NCBI RefSeq assembly: GCF_001583495.1
Contig: NZ_LQAQ01000031.1
Span: 1 to 64,000, forward strand
DNA length: 64,000 nucleotides
Direction: 5' to 3'
Source: Flammeovirga sp. SJP92
GTDB lineage: Bacteria > Bacteroidota > Bacteroidia > Cytophagales > Flammeovirgaceae
The first letter of the stretch is position 1; each line of letters opens with the position of its first letter. The notes under the pieces were generated by a model that saw only the letters and a list, made by a program, of their open reading frames with translations, made no database searches and had not been told where the DNA came from. Of this stretch, positions 15,444 through 28,700 are shown piece by piece. Both the position numbers and the translations under genes were made by a program.

Positions 15444-16064
15444 ATGGAAAACACAACGGTATCAACATTAGAGCAGTACATTACTTCAGCAAAAGAAGAG
15501 TTTCATTTAATCTCAGATGAGAGAAAAGCAGCTCTTGAAGTAATTTCAAACTTTGTAAAAATGAAGTTAGCAGAAGACGGCTTAGCAAACTTGATTCTAA
15601 TTTGTACCCACAATTCAAGAAGAAGCCACCTTTCACAAGTGTGGACACAAGTGGCGGCTTATCATTATGGTTTTTCTGATGTATTTGCGTACTCAGGTGG
15701 TACAGAGGCAACAGCTTTATTCCCATCGGCTGCCAATGCATTAGAGAGAGCAGGATTAACTATTCAGAAATTATCGGATGAGGCTAACCCTGTGTATGCA
15801 ATCAAATATGATGAGAATCAGCCAGCAATTATTGGATTCTCAAAAAAATATGATCATTCATTCAATGCTCAATCGGGTTTTGGAGCCGTAATGACATGTG
15901 GGCATGCAGATGCTAACTGTCCATTTATTCCAGGGGCAACAAGAATTTCTCTGCCATTTGAAGATCCAAAAGCATTTGATGGTACTCCGGAGCAAGAAGA
16001 CAAATACGATGAAAGATGTCGTCAAATTGCTAGAGAATTATTATATGCTTTCTCAGTTATTTAA
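15444..16064 (+). CDS. arsenate reductase-like low-molecular-weight phosphatase
   Basis: The active-site loop CTHNSRR is at residues 54-60 (CX5R), typical of the LMW protein-tyrosine-phosphatase fold of thioredoxin-coupled ArsC enzymes. Further Cys lie in [11 protein letters not shown] (about residues 152-159), the place where ArsC relays its disulfide. The acid loop is [10 protein letters not shown] (Asp-Pro). At 206 residues it is longer than the 130-140 residues of ArsC; an N-terminal helical segment of about 45 residues accounts for much of this. Given the operon, it most likely reduces arsenate to arsenite. A protein-tyrosine-phosphatase role cannot be excluded. Confidence 0.85.
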   Translation: MENTTVSTLEQYITSAKEEFHLISDERKAALEVISNFVKMKLAEDGLANLILICTHNSRRSHLSQVWTQVAAYHYGFSDVFAYSGGTEATALFPSAANALERAGLTIQKLSDEANPVYAIKYDENQPAIIGFSKKYDHSFNAQSGFGAVMTCGHADANCPFIPGATRISLPFEDPKAFDGTPEQEDKYDERCRQIARELLYAFSVI

Positions 16065-16093
16065 TCCATTTCGTTTATAAAACTTCCATAACA

Positions 16094-17182
16094 ATGAATA
16101 AGGAATTAAATCTAGAGGCGCAAGATCCATTATGTCCTCAGAAGCAACCAAAGAAACTTTCTTTTTTAGATAGCTATTTGACACTTTGGATTTTCTTAGC
16201 CATGGCTATTGGTGTAGGTATTGGCTACTTTTTTCCAGGTGTTGCAGATTCCATCAATGATATGTCAGTTGGGACAACCAATATTCCACTGGCAGTCGGT
16301 TTGATCTTAATGATGTATCCTCCATTAGCAAAAGTAAAGTACGAAGAGATGGGTAAAGTTTTCACGAATGTGAAAGTACTTACAGTTTCATTGGTACTGA
16401 ACTGGATTGTTGGTCCGATTTTGATGTTTGCTTTAGCCTTGGTTTTCTTGCATGACTATCCAGAATACATGACAGGTTTGATTTTAATTGGACTGGCAAG
16501 ATGTATTGCAATGGTGGTAGTATGGAATGATTTGGCAGAAGGAAGTTCAGAATACGCAGCAGGGTTAATTGCTTTGAACAGTATTTTTCAGGTGCTTTTC
16601 TACAGTGTTTATGCTTATGTATTCATTACAATTTTACCTCCTTTATTTGGGTTTGATGGTACAGTGGTGGATATTACTATGGGACAGATTGCGGAAAGTG
16701 TATTTATCTATTTAGGTATTCCTTTCTTAGCAGGATTTTTAAGCCGCAAGATCATGATCAAAGCGAAAGGTCAAGAATGGTTTGAAAAAGAATTTGTGCC
16801 AAGAGTATCACCTATTACATTGATTGCATTATTGAGTACCATTGTAGTAATGTTCTCACTAAAAGGACAAATGATTGTAGAAATTCCAATGGATGTTGTT
16901 CGAATTGCTATTCCACTTGTGATTTACTTTGTGGTAATGTTTGTGGTAAGTTTTATGCTGGCTAGGTATTTTGGCGCTGATTATGAAAAAGACGTATCCA
17001 TTGCATTTACAGCTACAGGAAATAACTTTGAATTAGCGATTGCAGTGGCAATTGGTGTTTTTGGAATCAACTCCGGTCAAGCCTTTACAGGTGTGATTGG
17101 CCCTTTGGTTGAGGTGCCAGCATTAATTGCTTTGGTGAATTTAGCCTTTTGGTTCAGGAAAAAATATTATACAAACAAATAA
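16094..17182 (+). CDS. acr3: ACR3-family arsenite efflux transporter
   Basis: A 362-residue inner-membrane transporter with ten helices. The essential Cys in [18 protein letters not shown] is at residue 137, and the conserved Glu is in [16 protein letters not shown] near residue 316. The cytoplasmic N-terminus is typical in length. It extrudes arsenite, alone driven by proton motive force, and with ArsA possibly ATP-driven. It follows the ArsC-like gene by 29 bp. A stem-loop (17189-17221) separates it from arsA. Confidence 0.95.
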   Translation: MNKELNLEAQDPLCPQKQPKKLSFLDSYLTLWIFLAMAIGVGIGYFFPGVADSINDMSVGTTNIPLAVGLILMMYPPLAKVKYEEMGKVFTNVKVLTVSLVLNWIVGPILMFALALVFLHDYPEYMTGLILIGLARCIAMVVVWNDLAEGSSEYAAGLIALNSIFQVLFYSVYAYVFITILPPLFGFDGTVVDITMGQIAESVFIYLGIPFLAGFLSRKIMIKAKGQEWFEKEFVPRVSPITLIALLSTIVVMFSLKGQMIVEIPMDVVRIAIPLVIYFVVMFVVSFMLARYFGADYEKDVSIAFTATGNNFELAIAVAIGVFGINSGQAFTGVIGPLVEVPALIALVNLAFWFRKKYYTNK

Positions 17183-17188
17183 ATAGGA

Positions 17189-17221
17189 AAGGTAATCCGC
17201 ATAAAAAGTGTGGATTACCTT
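17189..17221 (+). terminator. intercistronic stem-loop between acr3 and arsA
   Basis: A perfect 10-bp stem AAGGTAATCC/GGATTACCTT with a 13-base loop, followed by TCTTTTGACTTTT. It could be a leaky terminator that lowers arsA expression relative to acr3, or a processing or stability element. It also contains the false GTG start (17210) of the longer arsA frame. Confidence 0.6.
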
Positions 17222-17233
17222 CTTTTGACTTTT

Positions 17234-18982
17234 ATGGACTTCAGAGATACAAAATTCTTATTCTTTACAGGAAAAGGAGGAGTAGGAAAAACTTCATTAT
17301 CAAGTGCAACGGCGGTTCAATTAGCAGATCAAGGTCATAAAGTATTATTGATCAGTACAGATCCAGCATCTAACCTTACAGATGTACTGGCGACAGAAGT
17401 GGGTGATAAAACTATAGCCAAACATCCTGATTTAACTACCTTATCTACAATCAATATTGACCCAGAAGAGGCTGGTGAATCGTATAAAAATAGAGCGATT
17501 TCTTCTCTAGGAATGCTTGCTACACCAGCTTACAGAAATAAAGTGAGAGAACAGCTTTCAGGGGCTTGTACGGTTGAGATTGCGTCATTTGATGAGTTTA
17601 CAAGGTTCATTTCAGGAGAGGCGAATCCAGAGGCCTATGATTATATTGTTTTTGATACAGCACCTACAGGTCACACTTTGAGACTACTGGAATTGCCAGA
17701 TGCATGGAATGATTTCTTAGATCATAATGAAGGAGCTTCTTGTATAGGGCCATCAAGTGCTTTAAAAAGTAATCATAAGCGTTACAAGGAAGTGGTGGAT
17801 GTACTGAAAGACCCTGAACAAACTACTTTCTATTTAGTAGCAAGAGCGGAGGAAACTTCTTTAAAGGAAGCGGCTAGGTCTGCAAAAGAACTGTCTGAAC
17901 TGGGAATGTATAATCAGCGTTTGCTTCTAAATGGAATTTATTCACCTATTGATTTGGAAGATGAATACGCAGCTCAGATTTCAGAAAATGCAAGATATCA
18001 ACTAGAAAATCTTCCTGAGGTTCTACTATCGTTACCAAGAGAAGAATTTCCTTTATTGCCTTATAATATTTTAGGTCTAGAAAAATTGCGTTCTGTTTTT
18101 TCAAAAGAGAAACAGCAATTAATATTAGAAAATGAGCAAACTGAAGGTTTTGAAATAGAGGAAACACCTGACTTTACAGCTTTAGTTGATGATCTTGAAA
18201 AAGATGGCCATGGTTTGATCATGACAATGGGAAAAGGTGGTGTAGGTAAAACGGTAACTGCATCAGCTATTGCTATTTCATTAGCAAATAGAGGACATAA
18301 AGTGACCTTGACGACCACTGATCCTGCGGCTCACTTAGCGGATTATACAGGTCAAGTAGTGGATCTTCCAGAAACATTAACAGTGGAGAGAATCGATCCA
18401 AAAGTTGAAACTGAAATCTATATTGAAAAAGCAGTTGCTCAGAGAGGGGTAGGGAAGACTGAAGATCAAATAAAATTGATCAGAGAAGATTTAAATTCTC
18501 CTTGTACAGAAGAGGTGGCTGTGTTTCATGCATTTTCTAAAGCCATTAGAAGTGCAAAAAGACAGTTTGTAGTGGTAGATACAGCTCCAACAGGACATAC
18601 ATTATTATTATTAGATACTACGGGCAGTTATCATAAACAAGTAGTCAAACAAAGTAATATTGATGTTTCTAAATTACACACTCCTTATCAAATGATACAG
18701 GATCAAAACATCACAAAAGTAATCTTAGTAACATTGCCTGAAACGACTCCGATCAGGGAAGCAGAAAGTTTGCAAAGTGATTTAAAGCGAGCGTCAATTC
18801 ATCCATATGCCTGGGTTGTCAATCAATCTTTACCTACCAAGGTGAATTTTTCAGACTCAATTTTATTGCGAAAAAGAAAGCATCAGCAACAATTAATATC
18901 AGAGTTGAAGTCTGTTCAAACAAACAAGGTGTTTCAAATAGACTACATTAAAGAGGACAAAATTATGGCTGAAATGCTTTAA
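17234..18982 (+). CDS. arsA: arsenical pump-driving ATPase ArsA, double-domain
   Basis: A 582-residue protein with two homologous halves. P-loops GKGGVGKT lie at 13-20 and 333-340, and the signal-transduction motifs DTAPTGHTLRLL and DTAPTGHTLLLL are present in both. The metalloid-binding cysteines are at 112, 170 and 424, matching the three Cys of E. coli ArsA (113, 172, 422). I start it at the ATG at 17234; the longer frame begins with a GTG inside the preceding stem-loop. It binds As(III) or Sb(III) and drives efflux, here with ACR3 rather than ArsB. No ArsD chaperone gene is present. Confidence 0.95.
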   Translation: MDFRDTKFLFFTGKGGVGKTSLSSATAVQLADQGHKVLLISTDPASNLTDVLATEVGDKTIAKHPDLTTLSTINIDPEEAGESYKNRAISSLGMLATPAYRNKVREQLSGACTVEIASFDEFTRFISGEANPEAYDYIVFDTAPTGHTLRLLELPDAWNDFLDHNEGASCIGPSSALKSNHKRYKEVVDVLKDPEQTTFYLVARAEETSLKEAARSAKELSELGMYNQRLLLNGIYSPIDLEDEYAAQISENARYQLENLPEVLLSLPREEFPLLPYNILGLEKLRSVFSKEKQQLILENEQTEGFEIEETPDFTALVDDLEKDGHGLIMTMGKGGVGKTVTASAIAISLANRGHKVTLTTTDPAAHLADYTGQVVDLPETLTVERIDPKVETEIYIEKAVAQRGVGKTEDQIKLIREDLNSPCTEEVAVFHAFSKAIRSAKRQFVVVDTAPTGHTLLLLDTTGSYHKQVVKQSNIDVSKLHTPYQMIQDQNITKVILVTLPETTPIREAESLQSDLKRASIHPYAWVVNQSLPTKVNFSDSILLRKRKHQQQLISELKSVQTNKVFQIDYIKEDKIMAEML

Positions 18983-19006
18983 AATAAATTGCATTTTTTT
19001 ACACAA

Positions 19007-19041
19007 GCCTTAAAGTGAGAGAGATACAATCACTTTAAGGC
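19007..19041 (+). terminator. terminator of the arsenic operon
   Basis: A perfect 12-bp stem (GCCTTAAAGTGA/TCACTTTAAGGC) with an 11-base loop followed by TGTTTTGTTT, 25 bp after the arsA stop. Confidence 0.85.
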
Positions 19042-19200
19042 TGTTTTGTTTATTTGAAAAAAAGTTCCCATATCTTTAAAAAATGTTTCTAATTATTTTA
19101 ATAATTCAAAAAAATAAAAGACTTTTACGGTATACTGTGTAAAAATGATGATGATCACACTAGTGATATTATAATTGATTCAATACAAAACTTAATTTTT

Positions 19201-19332
19201 TACGAACAAAATATACTCTTCACGAAATCAAGTAATATGCTGCGAAATAATTTTGGAACGATCTCTCTGTATGAGGGATTTTGGATTAAAATGGGTTTAG
19301 TTTTACATCAAAAATGTTGTCTGAACAACTAA
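19201..19332 (+). pseudogene. decayed duplicate of the giant gene's leader and N-terminus
   Basis: The block 19201-19284 resembles 19737-19830, the leader and first codons of the giant gene. Shared blocks are TACGAA, ATATACTCTT, AAAT...TAATATGCT and TCTCTCTG...GAG. The ATG at 19237 opens a 31-residue frame that stops at 19332 and no longer encodes a signal peptide. I read it as a remnant of a tandem duplication or of an earlier, related gene start. The remaining intergenic sequence (19042-19200 and 19333-19778) shows nothing I can name. Confidence 0.5.
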
Positions 19333-19778
19333 TCCCTAAACAATGTTCGGTAGAACACTTCATTCTCATAAATGTGAATTATATGGTTTAACTCATACTC
19401 TTATCTGCATTCTTATCACTTTGGTAGGTAGTAATTGAAATCACTTGTCCACTACATCTACACTTGATAACTTAATAGTAAGGTCAACAAACGGTATTCA
19501 TTATATCGTGCCTCAAAACATTATTTCTTAAGAGATTAAATATTCATTCATCTTACTGTTATTTTTTTTCTGCAAATCAACGAGTAGTTGAATTATATCA
19601 TCACACACCTTAGAAAATGAAAAGACAATTAATCATGAGTAAAACTGATGTTTAATGGTCAAAACATCTGTGCCATTTTTTGGAATGGTAACAGGAAACT
19701 TTTTGTAATAAATTTTTCAATTGTCTGTATTTCAAGTACGAATAAAACAACAATATACTCTTTACTAAATAATTAAAT

Positions 19779-22700
19779 ATGCTACAAATTACTGTTTTCA
19801 ACTTCTCTCTGAGGAGATGTTTTTTAGTATTATTATGCTTTTTTACTGCGACCAATATCTTTGCCCAAAATGAGATCCCTGCTGACGGCTTAAAACTATG
19901 GTTGAAAGCCGATGCTATCATTGCTGATGATTACACTGATGTCAACGGGGATGGTACATTATTAAGATTAGATAAATGGGTGGACCAAGCTCCCACTATA
20001 ACAGGTGTAGATAATGGTTATTATGTACACAATGAAAATGCTGTGAACGTAATCACTTACAATTCAAGTGATGCACTTATTGGCAATCAGCCGGCTGTTT
20101 CTTTTACTTCAAGCAGTCATGAAGGTTTGATATTAAAAAATAGTTCAGATGCTGCATTTGAATTTTTAATGGAAAACTATGAGGTTTTTGTTGTAGTTAA
20201 AGCAGGTGCCACGTCTGGTAACGTTGGTTTTTATGCAGGAGGTAATACTACTAGATCCTTATATGGTAAATGGGATAATGCTCAATTTTACTTTAGAGGT
20301 CCTGACAATGTTTTAAGCAATACAGATAGAGCATTATGGCCTATTGGTGGAAATTGGGGTTTAATCTCTTTTCAAAGAAATGGGAGTAATGAAACTAGCC
20401 ATACTTCAAATGGAGGTTTACTTAATGTCTTGACAAATAATACGTCGAATACCAATACACATAAATTTGGTACTGTTGGAGGAGCAAATTATTCTACTGT
20501 ATTAGGTTGGAATGGTTCAATTGCTGAGGTGATTGTCTATGAAAAATCAACAGGGTTGGACCCAGTAACTAGATTAAGAGTCAATGATTATTTGACAGCA
20601 AAATATGGTTTCACACATGCTGAGTTTTCAGATACAGATGAGCTTTTCAATAACTATACAGCTCCAAATCAAAATGTTGTAGTATATGGTAATGATGGTG
20701 GAGATTATACGCCAGATAGGAGTAACCCTTCTACTTCTATTGAAGTTTCTACTTCTGGAACTTCAAATGGAGATTATGTAATAGTAGGTGAAACAGATGA
20801 GGCAGGATTGGTTTTTGAGAATGCACCAGCAGAAAAACGAATTTGGGCTAAAAAGTTATACATCCAGAAAAATGGAGACTTAGATTTTTCATTAAGTTTT
20901 AATATTCAAAACTATGAAGGAAAACCAAATGACTATGATACAGGTGATGGGGCTGAAAGAGGAACAGGAGATTATACTTTAGTTTACTCTTCAGACAATG
21001 GTTCTGAGTATGAAATAGTAGAAGGTCCTAGTGCTTCTTTTGTGGGTTCAGATAAAGTGGAATTTACAATAACTGATGCACAATATGATGTAAATGGAGA
21101 CGGTTTTTATACATTAGCTTCCAAGGCTCCAGAGGCATTTTATACCAAAAGTTCAGGAGATTGGGATTCTTACATTTGGACAAGAAACCCTTCAGGAGCA
21201 TCAGACGGTTTAAATGAAATTCCTGCTTCAACAGATAATGTAGTTATCTTATCTGGCTTTGAAGTAACAATGGATAAAAATAATATAGCAGCAAGAGATG
21301 TAAGTGTAAATAAGGGAAGTAGACTTATTGTAGGAAGTACTACTGGCCATAGCTTTGCTTCTCTTAATGGAAAAGGAAGGATAAGAATTTCAGAGGATAA
21401 TTTTCCATCTGCGGCTACAGCAACTGGTCAAGGAGGATTTTTGACAGAAAATGGTGGGGTCGTTGAATTTACTGGTTCAGGTACAATTCTCACGAATAAT
21501 TATTCCTATAATACAGTCCACATTAATTTGGATAATCCTCTAGACGAGCTGATGATTGCCACTTCAAATCCAATTACTCTAACGGATTCATTACTTATTG
21601 AATCGGGTAAAGTAGTTTTAGGAACAAGTGATAATTCAGATGAAGCGGTGAATTTGACCATTCATGGTAACACTAGAATCTCAACAAACGGATCTTTAGG
21701 AATAGGTACAGACAACGTTATCCATAATATTTATTTCAAAGGAGGTTTATATAACTCCGGAAAAGTGGCCTTCACAAATAGAAAATCTATTGTTGAGGAA
21801 TTTGGTTACACTTATGGTTCTGATGAATATCTTACTGAATTAGAAAAATACTTTGCTGATAATTTATCAGGACAATATGCTATCATTCATTTTGATGCAG
21901 ATAATAGAGATCAAGATCTTATTGCAAATGGCCAAACCATTTTATATCAAATGGTTATTGAAAAAGGTACTTCGGATTATTATGGTGTAAATATCAGTGC
22001 GGGTGCAACAGGCCTTTTTGAAATGTACGGTTATAATACTCATGGCAACGGAGGAACTGGCGGTTCTGATGGTTCCATGACGACAAGTAATGGTATGTTT
22101 GTGATGAAGTACGGAACTATTCACTTCGGGCAAAACATTTATATTCCAAGTTATGCAAACACAACAGGTAACTATGATTTAGGATTTGGTTGTAGAATTT
22201 GGGTAGATGAAGGAGCTGATGTTAATTTTGGACCTGTCAATGCTTTAACTGTTTATGGTAATGTTTTAGTGACTGGAGGTCGTTTGAATATTGGTCTTAA
22301 TTATGATGGCACGAGTAATGGTAATCATAACAGTATCACTCTAAGAGAGAAAGGGTATCTTGTTATTCAAGGAGGTGAAGTATTTTTAAATCAAATTAAA
22401 ACTTCAGTTTTGGGTGGAGACCACCAAGGTTCATTTACTATGTCAGGAGGTGAAATGACAATTTACGGTCATGTGCCAAGCAGTGATGTAGCGGCTTTCT
22501 CTCTTCCATACAATACCAATTCTTTCAATATGTCAGGTGGTACAATTACCATCCATAATGAAGATAGCAGTATCGGTTATCTGACAAAGTTTGCAATGGA
22601 CGATGGTTTCTATAATGTAACAGGTGGAGAAATCGTTTTTGATATAAATACAGATAAAGATGTAAGTTTTATCTCTTCTATTCCTTTCTACAATTTAACA

Positions 22701-25700
22701 GTAACTACGGATTATCCTTCTCGAAAAGTTAGACTTTCGGATGGTGTTGGATCATTTGGTGACCCACTTTCAAATGATGGAAGCCTAAAAGTGTTGAATC
22801 ACTTAGTGGTGGAAGAAAATAGTAATATTGAGGTCGGTACATTTGATGTAACGATTAGTGGTGATCTTACTTTGTATAATGACGCACAGCTTAATATTGA
22901 TAACAATAATACATTGACATTTAACGGTGCAAGTGATAACAATGGTGGTACAATACAAAACCATTACATTGATATCAGAGATACTGATACTCCATATGAA
23001 ATCAATAATTTAGTAATTGATTTACCTAATACATCTGATATTTTAGAGTTGAGAGATATTAGTAATAATGCTTCTGATGGAGATACAAGGTTAAAAGTGC
23101 TCAATTCATTGACCCTTACACAAGGAACATTTGATTACACCAATTATGCTGTAGAAGTTACAGGAGACTTAACGTTCCAAGGAAGAATTGGAAAATCTAC
23201 TTCATTAGGTCATATCAAATTAAACAACAGTGCTGGATCAAGTCAAAATATCACTTCAAGCTATGATTTGGTAGATGAGCAAGTTGCAGATACAACAAAT
23301 GTGGGAATTGCTCACCTTTGGTTAAACAATTCGGATGGTTTTAATCTTAAGAAAAACATCTATGCAACAAAACTGACTTGGGAAGAAGGTATCATCAAGA
23401 CAAACGAATTTGGAGTTGTTATTGGAGCTGAAGGAATTGTGGATGAAGGTAGTAATGCAATTGGGACAAATAATAAAATTATTTTAGGAACGGGTAATTC
23501 ATCAGATGGTGGATTGACATATTTAATTCATTCCAACGGAACTTATAATTATCCTTTAGGTTCTGAATTTGATACTCCCGTCGCAAACTCATATAAATAT
23601 ACTCCTGCATCAGTTACAGTAGCTAATATTTCAGAGGAAGGTTTTATTCAACTAGCCATCAATAATGGTAGTTTAGTTGATTTTGCTACAGATCCTGATG
23701 ATGCGACAAACTTGTTGGATTATTATTGGAAATCAAATGCGTATAGCTACTCAAATGATTCGAATAAACCAGATATCACATTGACTCTGAATTATAATGA
23801 TGAAGATGTAATAGGTACTGAAACGGATTATGTTGCTTCAAGAATATTATTAGAAGGAGATTACTCAAGAACAGTTTTAGGAACAGTGACAGTAGGAACC
23901 AACACTGTAAATGTTTCCACTACATCTAAGCCATTAACTGCAATGTTCTCTGCAGGGGAGGCGTCACAATTCTCTGGACAAATTCAGGTATATTATTCTT
24001 TCAGAGGTACAGGAGCGGATGGAAACACAGTTTCAAGTATCGCTTTTTGGGATGAAAATCAGCGTTGGACCACAAGATCAGATTGGAAAACCAATGGCCC
24101 AGGTACTGTTTTAGAAAATTCAGGAGAGCCAGGCAAAGGTGATATTGTAGTGGTTGGATTTGGTTCATGGAATGGATCAGCATACGTAGACGGTACTGGA
24201 CATAGAGTAAGAATGAATGGTATCACAAGAGAAGTTGCTTTAGTACGTTTTGAAGAAGGAAATGAGTCAAGCAGTTTCTATCAAGAAGAAAATAGTAATG
24301 GACTGCCGGAAATTAGAATTCAAAATAATTCAACTCTAACAGCAGAAGTAGTAGAAGATATAGGAAGATTTAGAATATTTGGAGGTACGGATACAGATGG
24401 TACTAACAGAGGTGTTTTAAATGGAAATGATATGAACGATTTCTTAAGTGAAGAGAAAAGTGAATTGATGATCCAAAACCAATCTGGAAATAATGGGGGG
24501 AATCCTTTTAATGATTTTGTAATCCCAACTTTTCCAAAATATCCTACTTTAAGATTATATGGAGCATCCTCTGGGGGTGAATATGTGTTTGATGATGCTA
24601 TTACAGATCCTGTTCAGATCAAAAGAATGATGGTGGAAGGATTAGTACTAAGATTGGATAAGAGTCTTGATGTTGAAGGAACTATCAATATTGGAGGTTT
24701 TCAAGAAGGAGATTTTATTTTTGATGCATCAACACCTATCGAAGTATCATGTCAAAATATCAAAATTGATAATATCTTTTCAAACATAAATTCAGCAGAG
24801 AATAGAATTTTGACAGAAGGAACGGATGATGTGGAACATAAATTAATTGTCAAAGAAGGGATTGAAATCCTAGAAATTTCAGCTGGAGATCAAAACAATA
24901 TCAAGTTTGATTTATACAATGGAGCGACTGGTAATAAAGTAATCTTAGAATTACAAGGTGAAGATGATGGAGTGTTTTCTAACTTCTATACTTCAGAAAT
25001 AGTTCCAGAACTTTATAAAGTAGTAATGAATAAAGGAGCGTCTAAAACGCCAACATTTAGTATGAATACTAATTTTACTTTACCATCAAGTACTACTGAG
25101 GAGTTAATTACATTGTCGAATGGAACCTTAATCCTTAATAATAGTGATATCAATATCACACCGTATGCTGTGCCTGGTACAAACTGGAACCTTGCTTCAA
25201 CAGCGGGCTTGACAATAAATCAAGGTACTGTAAATGTACAAGGCGATAAAACAAATTTCTCTCTTGGAGGTAAGTTAACGGTCTCGGGTGGAACACTAAA
25301 TATGTCGAATGCAGGTCAAGATAACTCAATTGTTTACTCTGTAAGTGGTGAAATTGAATTAACTGATGGGATCATAAATGTGGGTTCAGAATTGAGAAGA
25401 GATTTAGCTGCGGATGATGCTTCGATTAAATATACTCAATCTGGTGGTGTCATTAGTACAGGTTTGATTGGTGCACCTAATGTAGCTTCAAGGGGTACTT
25501 TTGAGGTGGTAGGTAGTGCTTCTACCTTTGATTTTAGCGGAGGAGAAATTATTGTAGCTTCGGGTAAAATAGCATTAGATGCTGCTTCATCTTCTGTAAA
25601 TGAAATTGCTGAAATTAAATTGGGCAATATTTCAACAACAGAGACTATTGGAGCTGAATTAGCCAATGAAGTAAGTAAGGTAGAATTAATTTCAGATGTT

Positions 25701-28700
25701 ACTGTAAATGTTTTGATCAATGATATACAATTATCTGGCGATCTTGAAATTCCATCTACGGCGACTTTAAATCTGAATGGTAAAAACTTATCTACGGCAG
25801 GTAGTATTAATAACAATGGTACATTAGATGCTTCAACTTCAACTATTACGTTGATTAGTTCTGATAATCAGTCTATTTCTGGAAGTCAAACAATTACAAC
25901 TCAAAATATGGTTGTAAACACAAACGGGTCCACTGTTAATATGAACACTGACATTAATATAAGTAAGGACTTAACTATTACTTCAGGAACATTGTCTGAT
26001 AATAGTAATACAATTAATGTTGGAGGTGATTTGTCGGTATCTGGTGCACATACTACTACTACAGTAGGAAAAATTAAACTAAACGGTTCGAGTGCTCAAG
26101 CATTAGAAATTTTAGGAAGTGTAGGTCGTATGGAAATTGATAACTTAGCTGGAATCAACTTAGAAGATAACTTAGCATTAGTGGCAGAAGAAATTGTATT
26201 TACAAATGGAGTACTAAATATCGATAAGTATAGTCTTAATTTGGGAACAGATATATCATTGGTAGCAACAACTGCATTTGATGAAAATAATATGATTCAG
26301 TTAAGTGGCGGTGTAAATGCACAAGGTGTGAAAATTGCTTTGCCATCAGGAAATATCTCATCTGAGATTGTGATTCCAATGGGTTATTCAGGTACTTATG
26401 CTCCAGTAGGATTCTTTGGCGATTTTGATGGTGCTAATGTGACCGTAAAACCTGTGAATACGATGCATACAGTTGCTGAAAATCAAGGAGACACTCAGAA
26501 TGCGTTAGAACAGTATTGGAGGTTTGTCTTCTCAGAAACTGGAACTTCTAAAGCAAGTCCAAGGTATGTATCTTTATATTTTGATGAGGCAAATGTGAGA
26601 GGAACGCTAGATGATTACAGAGGTGTGATTATTGATAATGAAGCTTTAATTAGAAAGCCAATTGATATTAATGAAGACGTATTGGATAACAGCACAAGTA
26701 ACCCTGGATCTGATGGCATCAACGATGATTTCATTAATAACAAAATCAGAATAAACCTCAATTCATCTTTAATCACTGGAGATTATTTCGCGGGGGAAGT
26801 GAATTCTACTCCTGACAACATTATTAGATATAAAATTTCCGATGGAGTTACTGACGCTACGTTAAGTGATGTTTCTACATTGAAATGGGAAATTTCAAAA
26901 GACAATGGCTCATCTTATTCTAAACTTGAAGATGAACCTTCTCCAGATTTAACTTCAGGAACAATTCTAGAAGTGCCAGTAGGAACAAACTTAGTTACGA
27001 CCAATGATGGTTCATTAGGTTTTAAATCCTATTATAAAGCAATTATTAATGGTACTCTTGAAATTAATGTTGGTGATAGAGATATTGTATTCAACGAAGT
27101 TGAGGGGAGCGGTAAATTGAAGTTCTATATTAATAATGCAACAATTGGGCAAATGCCATTTGCGGATTGGGAAAGTTTTTATACATCAGGTGGTGGTATC
27201 ATCATTGAAGGTGACGCAACTAATCCATTAATCAATCTAAACGCCCCAATCAACAATAGTAAATTGACGATTGGTAGTTTAGAATTAATTGGAACAGGCT
27301 CAAATCAAAAGTGGGAATTGCCTGATGGTAATGGTTTGAATATGGGTTCTGGTACCCTTTTAGTGGATAATTTAGAATTTGAAATTGGTACTGCATCAAC
27401 TGTAAATGATATAACTATTGAAAATAATGGTGCATTTACATCCAATACAGCATCTGCATCTACATCAAATGGTAATGTTAGCGTAGAAGCAGGATCGACT
27501 TTCAATGTAAAAGCAGGGTCATTTATTGTCAAAGGTAATAATGATGTAAATGGTACTTTAAAATTAGAGAACTCATCGGAATTATTTGTAGATGGTAATA
27601 TCACTTTAGCGAGTGGTTCAACTTTATCTCTAAGTTCTGGTTCAGAATTAAGTGTTGGAGGAGATTTTGAAGATGCCGGAACAACCTCATCTACATTGAC
27701 AGGTGCTACACTAACTTTTAATGGATCTTCTGGAAATCAAAACTTCATTGGAGATTTCAAGTCTAGCGATAGTAAATCAATAGATAATTTAAAGATCGAT
27801 AAGTCAAGTGGAGACGTGATATTATCAGGTGGAGACGTAAAGGAGATTACTAATTTAACGCTTAATTCTGTATTGAATAATTCAGGAAATGTCGATGGAT
27901 CTTTACTTATTTTAGGTGAGACGAGTGATATAAGTGGTAATTCTTATGTTGATGGACCGCTTTCTAAGAAAATGAATATCAATGATAGTTTTGTATTCCA
28001 GGTAGGAGGTAGCGGAAACCAACGTAAATTAGAAGTACACTATAAAGAGGATAATGATTCTCCAATAGTTAGGTCTGGGAAAACATGGACTGTGGAACAT
28101 GCTCCAAATAGTCAAGATGAGACTATTATTGATGAAACAACAAATCTTACGGTGATTTCTCAAGATTACCAATGGAGAGTAACGGACATTGCAGATGGAG
28201 AAAGTGCAACATCAAGTACTGCAGATATCTATGCATATTATGAGTCTTTAGGTAAAAGTTCGAGTTATACTTTGGCGGTGTGGGCTTTTGGTTTCTCAGG
28301 TGATCAATGGACGAAAGCGGGAGATCCTCTGCATAATACTGACGACTATTTTGAAACTTATGGAGTGTCATTCAGTGAAAAATACCTTGCAATTGGTGCT
28401 ACTGATGAGTCAACAGATCTCCCAGTAGAACTTATTTCATTCAATGCATTTACTGAAGAAACTGAAGTGAAATTAGAATGGTCAACAGCTTCAGAATTGA
28501 ATAACGATCAATTTGAAATCCAAAGATCAATTGATGGTAAAACATGGAGTGCATTGGGAATAGTAGATGGTGCTGGAAATTCTAATATCCGTTTGGATTA
28601 TGAATACATCGATATGAATCCTGTGATGAACCAAATATCATATTATAGATTGATTCAAACTGATTTTGATGGAACGGAAACAATTTTTGATCCAGTAGAG

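Noticed and set aside
17210-17233. GTG start for arsA
   Set aside because: The GTG lies inside a perfect stem-loop and the eight extra residues do not fit the family; the ATG at 17234 gives the normal N-terminus.
15080-18982. Arsenic operon as part of a transposon
   Set aside because: No transposase, integrase or terminal repeats flank it, and its base composition looks like that of the neighbours.
19618-19656. Twelve-codon frame in the leader of the giant gene as a leader peptide
   Set aside because: Too short, no regulatory hairpin pair around it, and frames this short arise often by chance.
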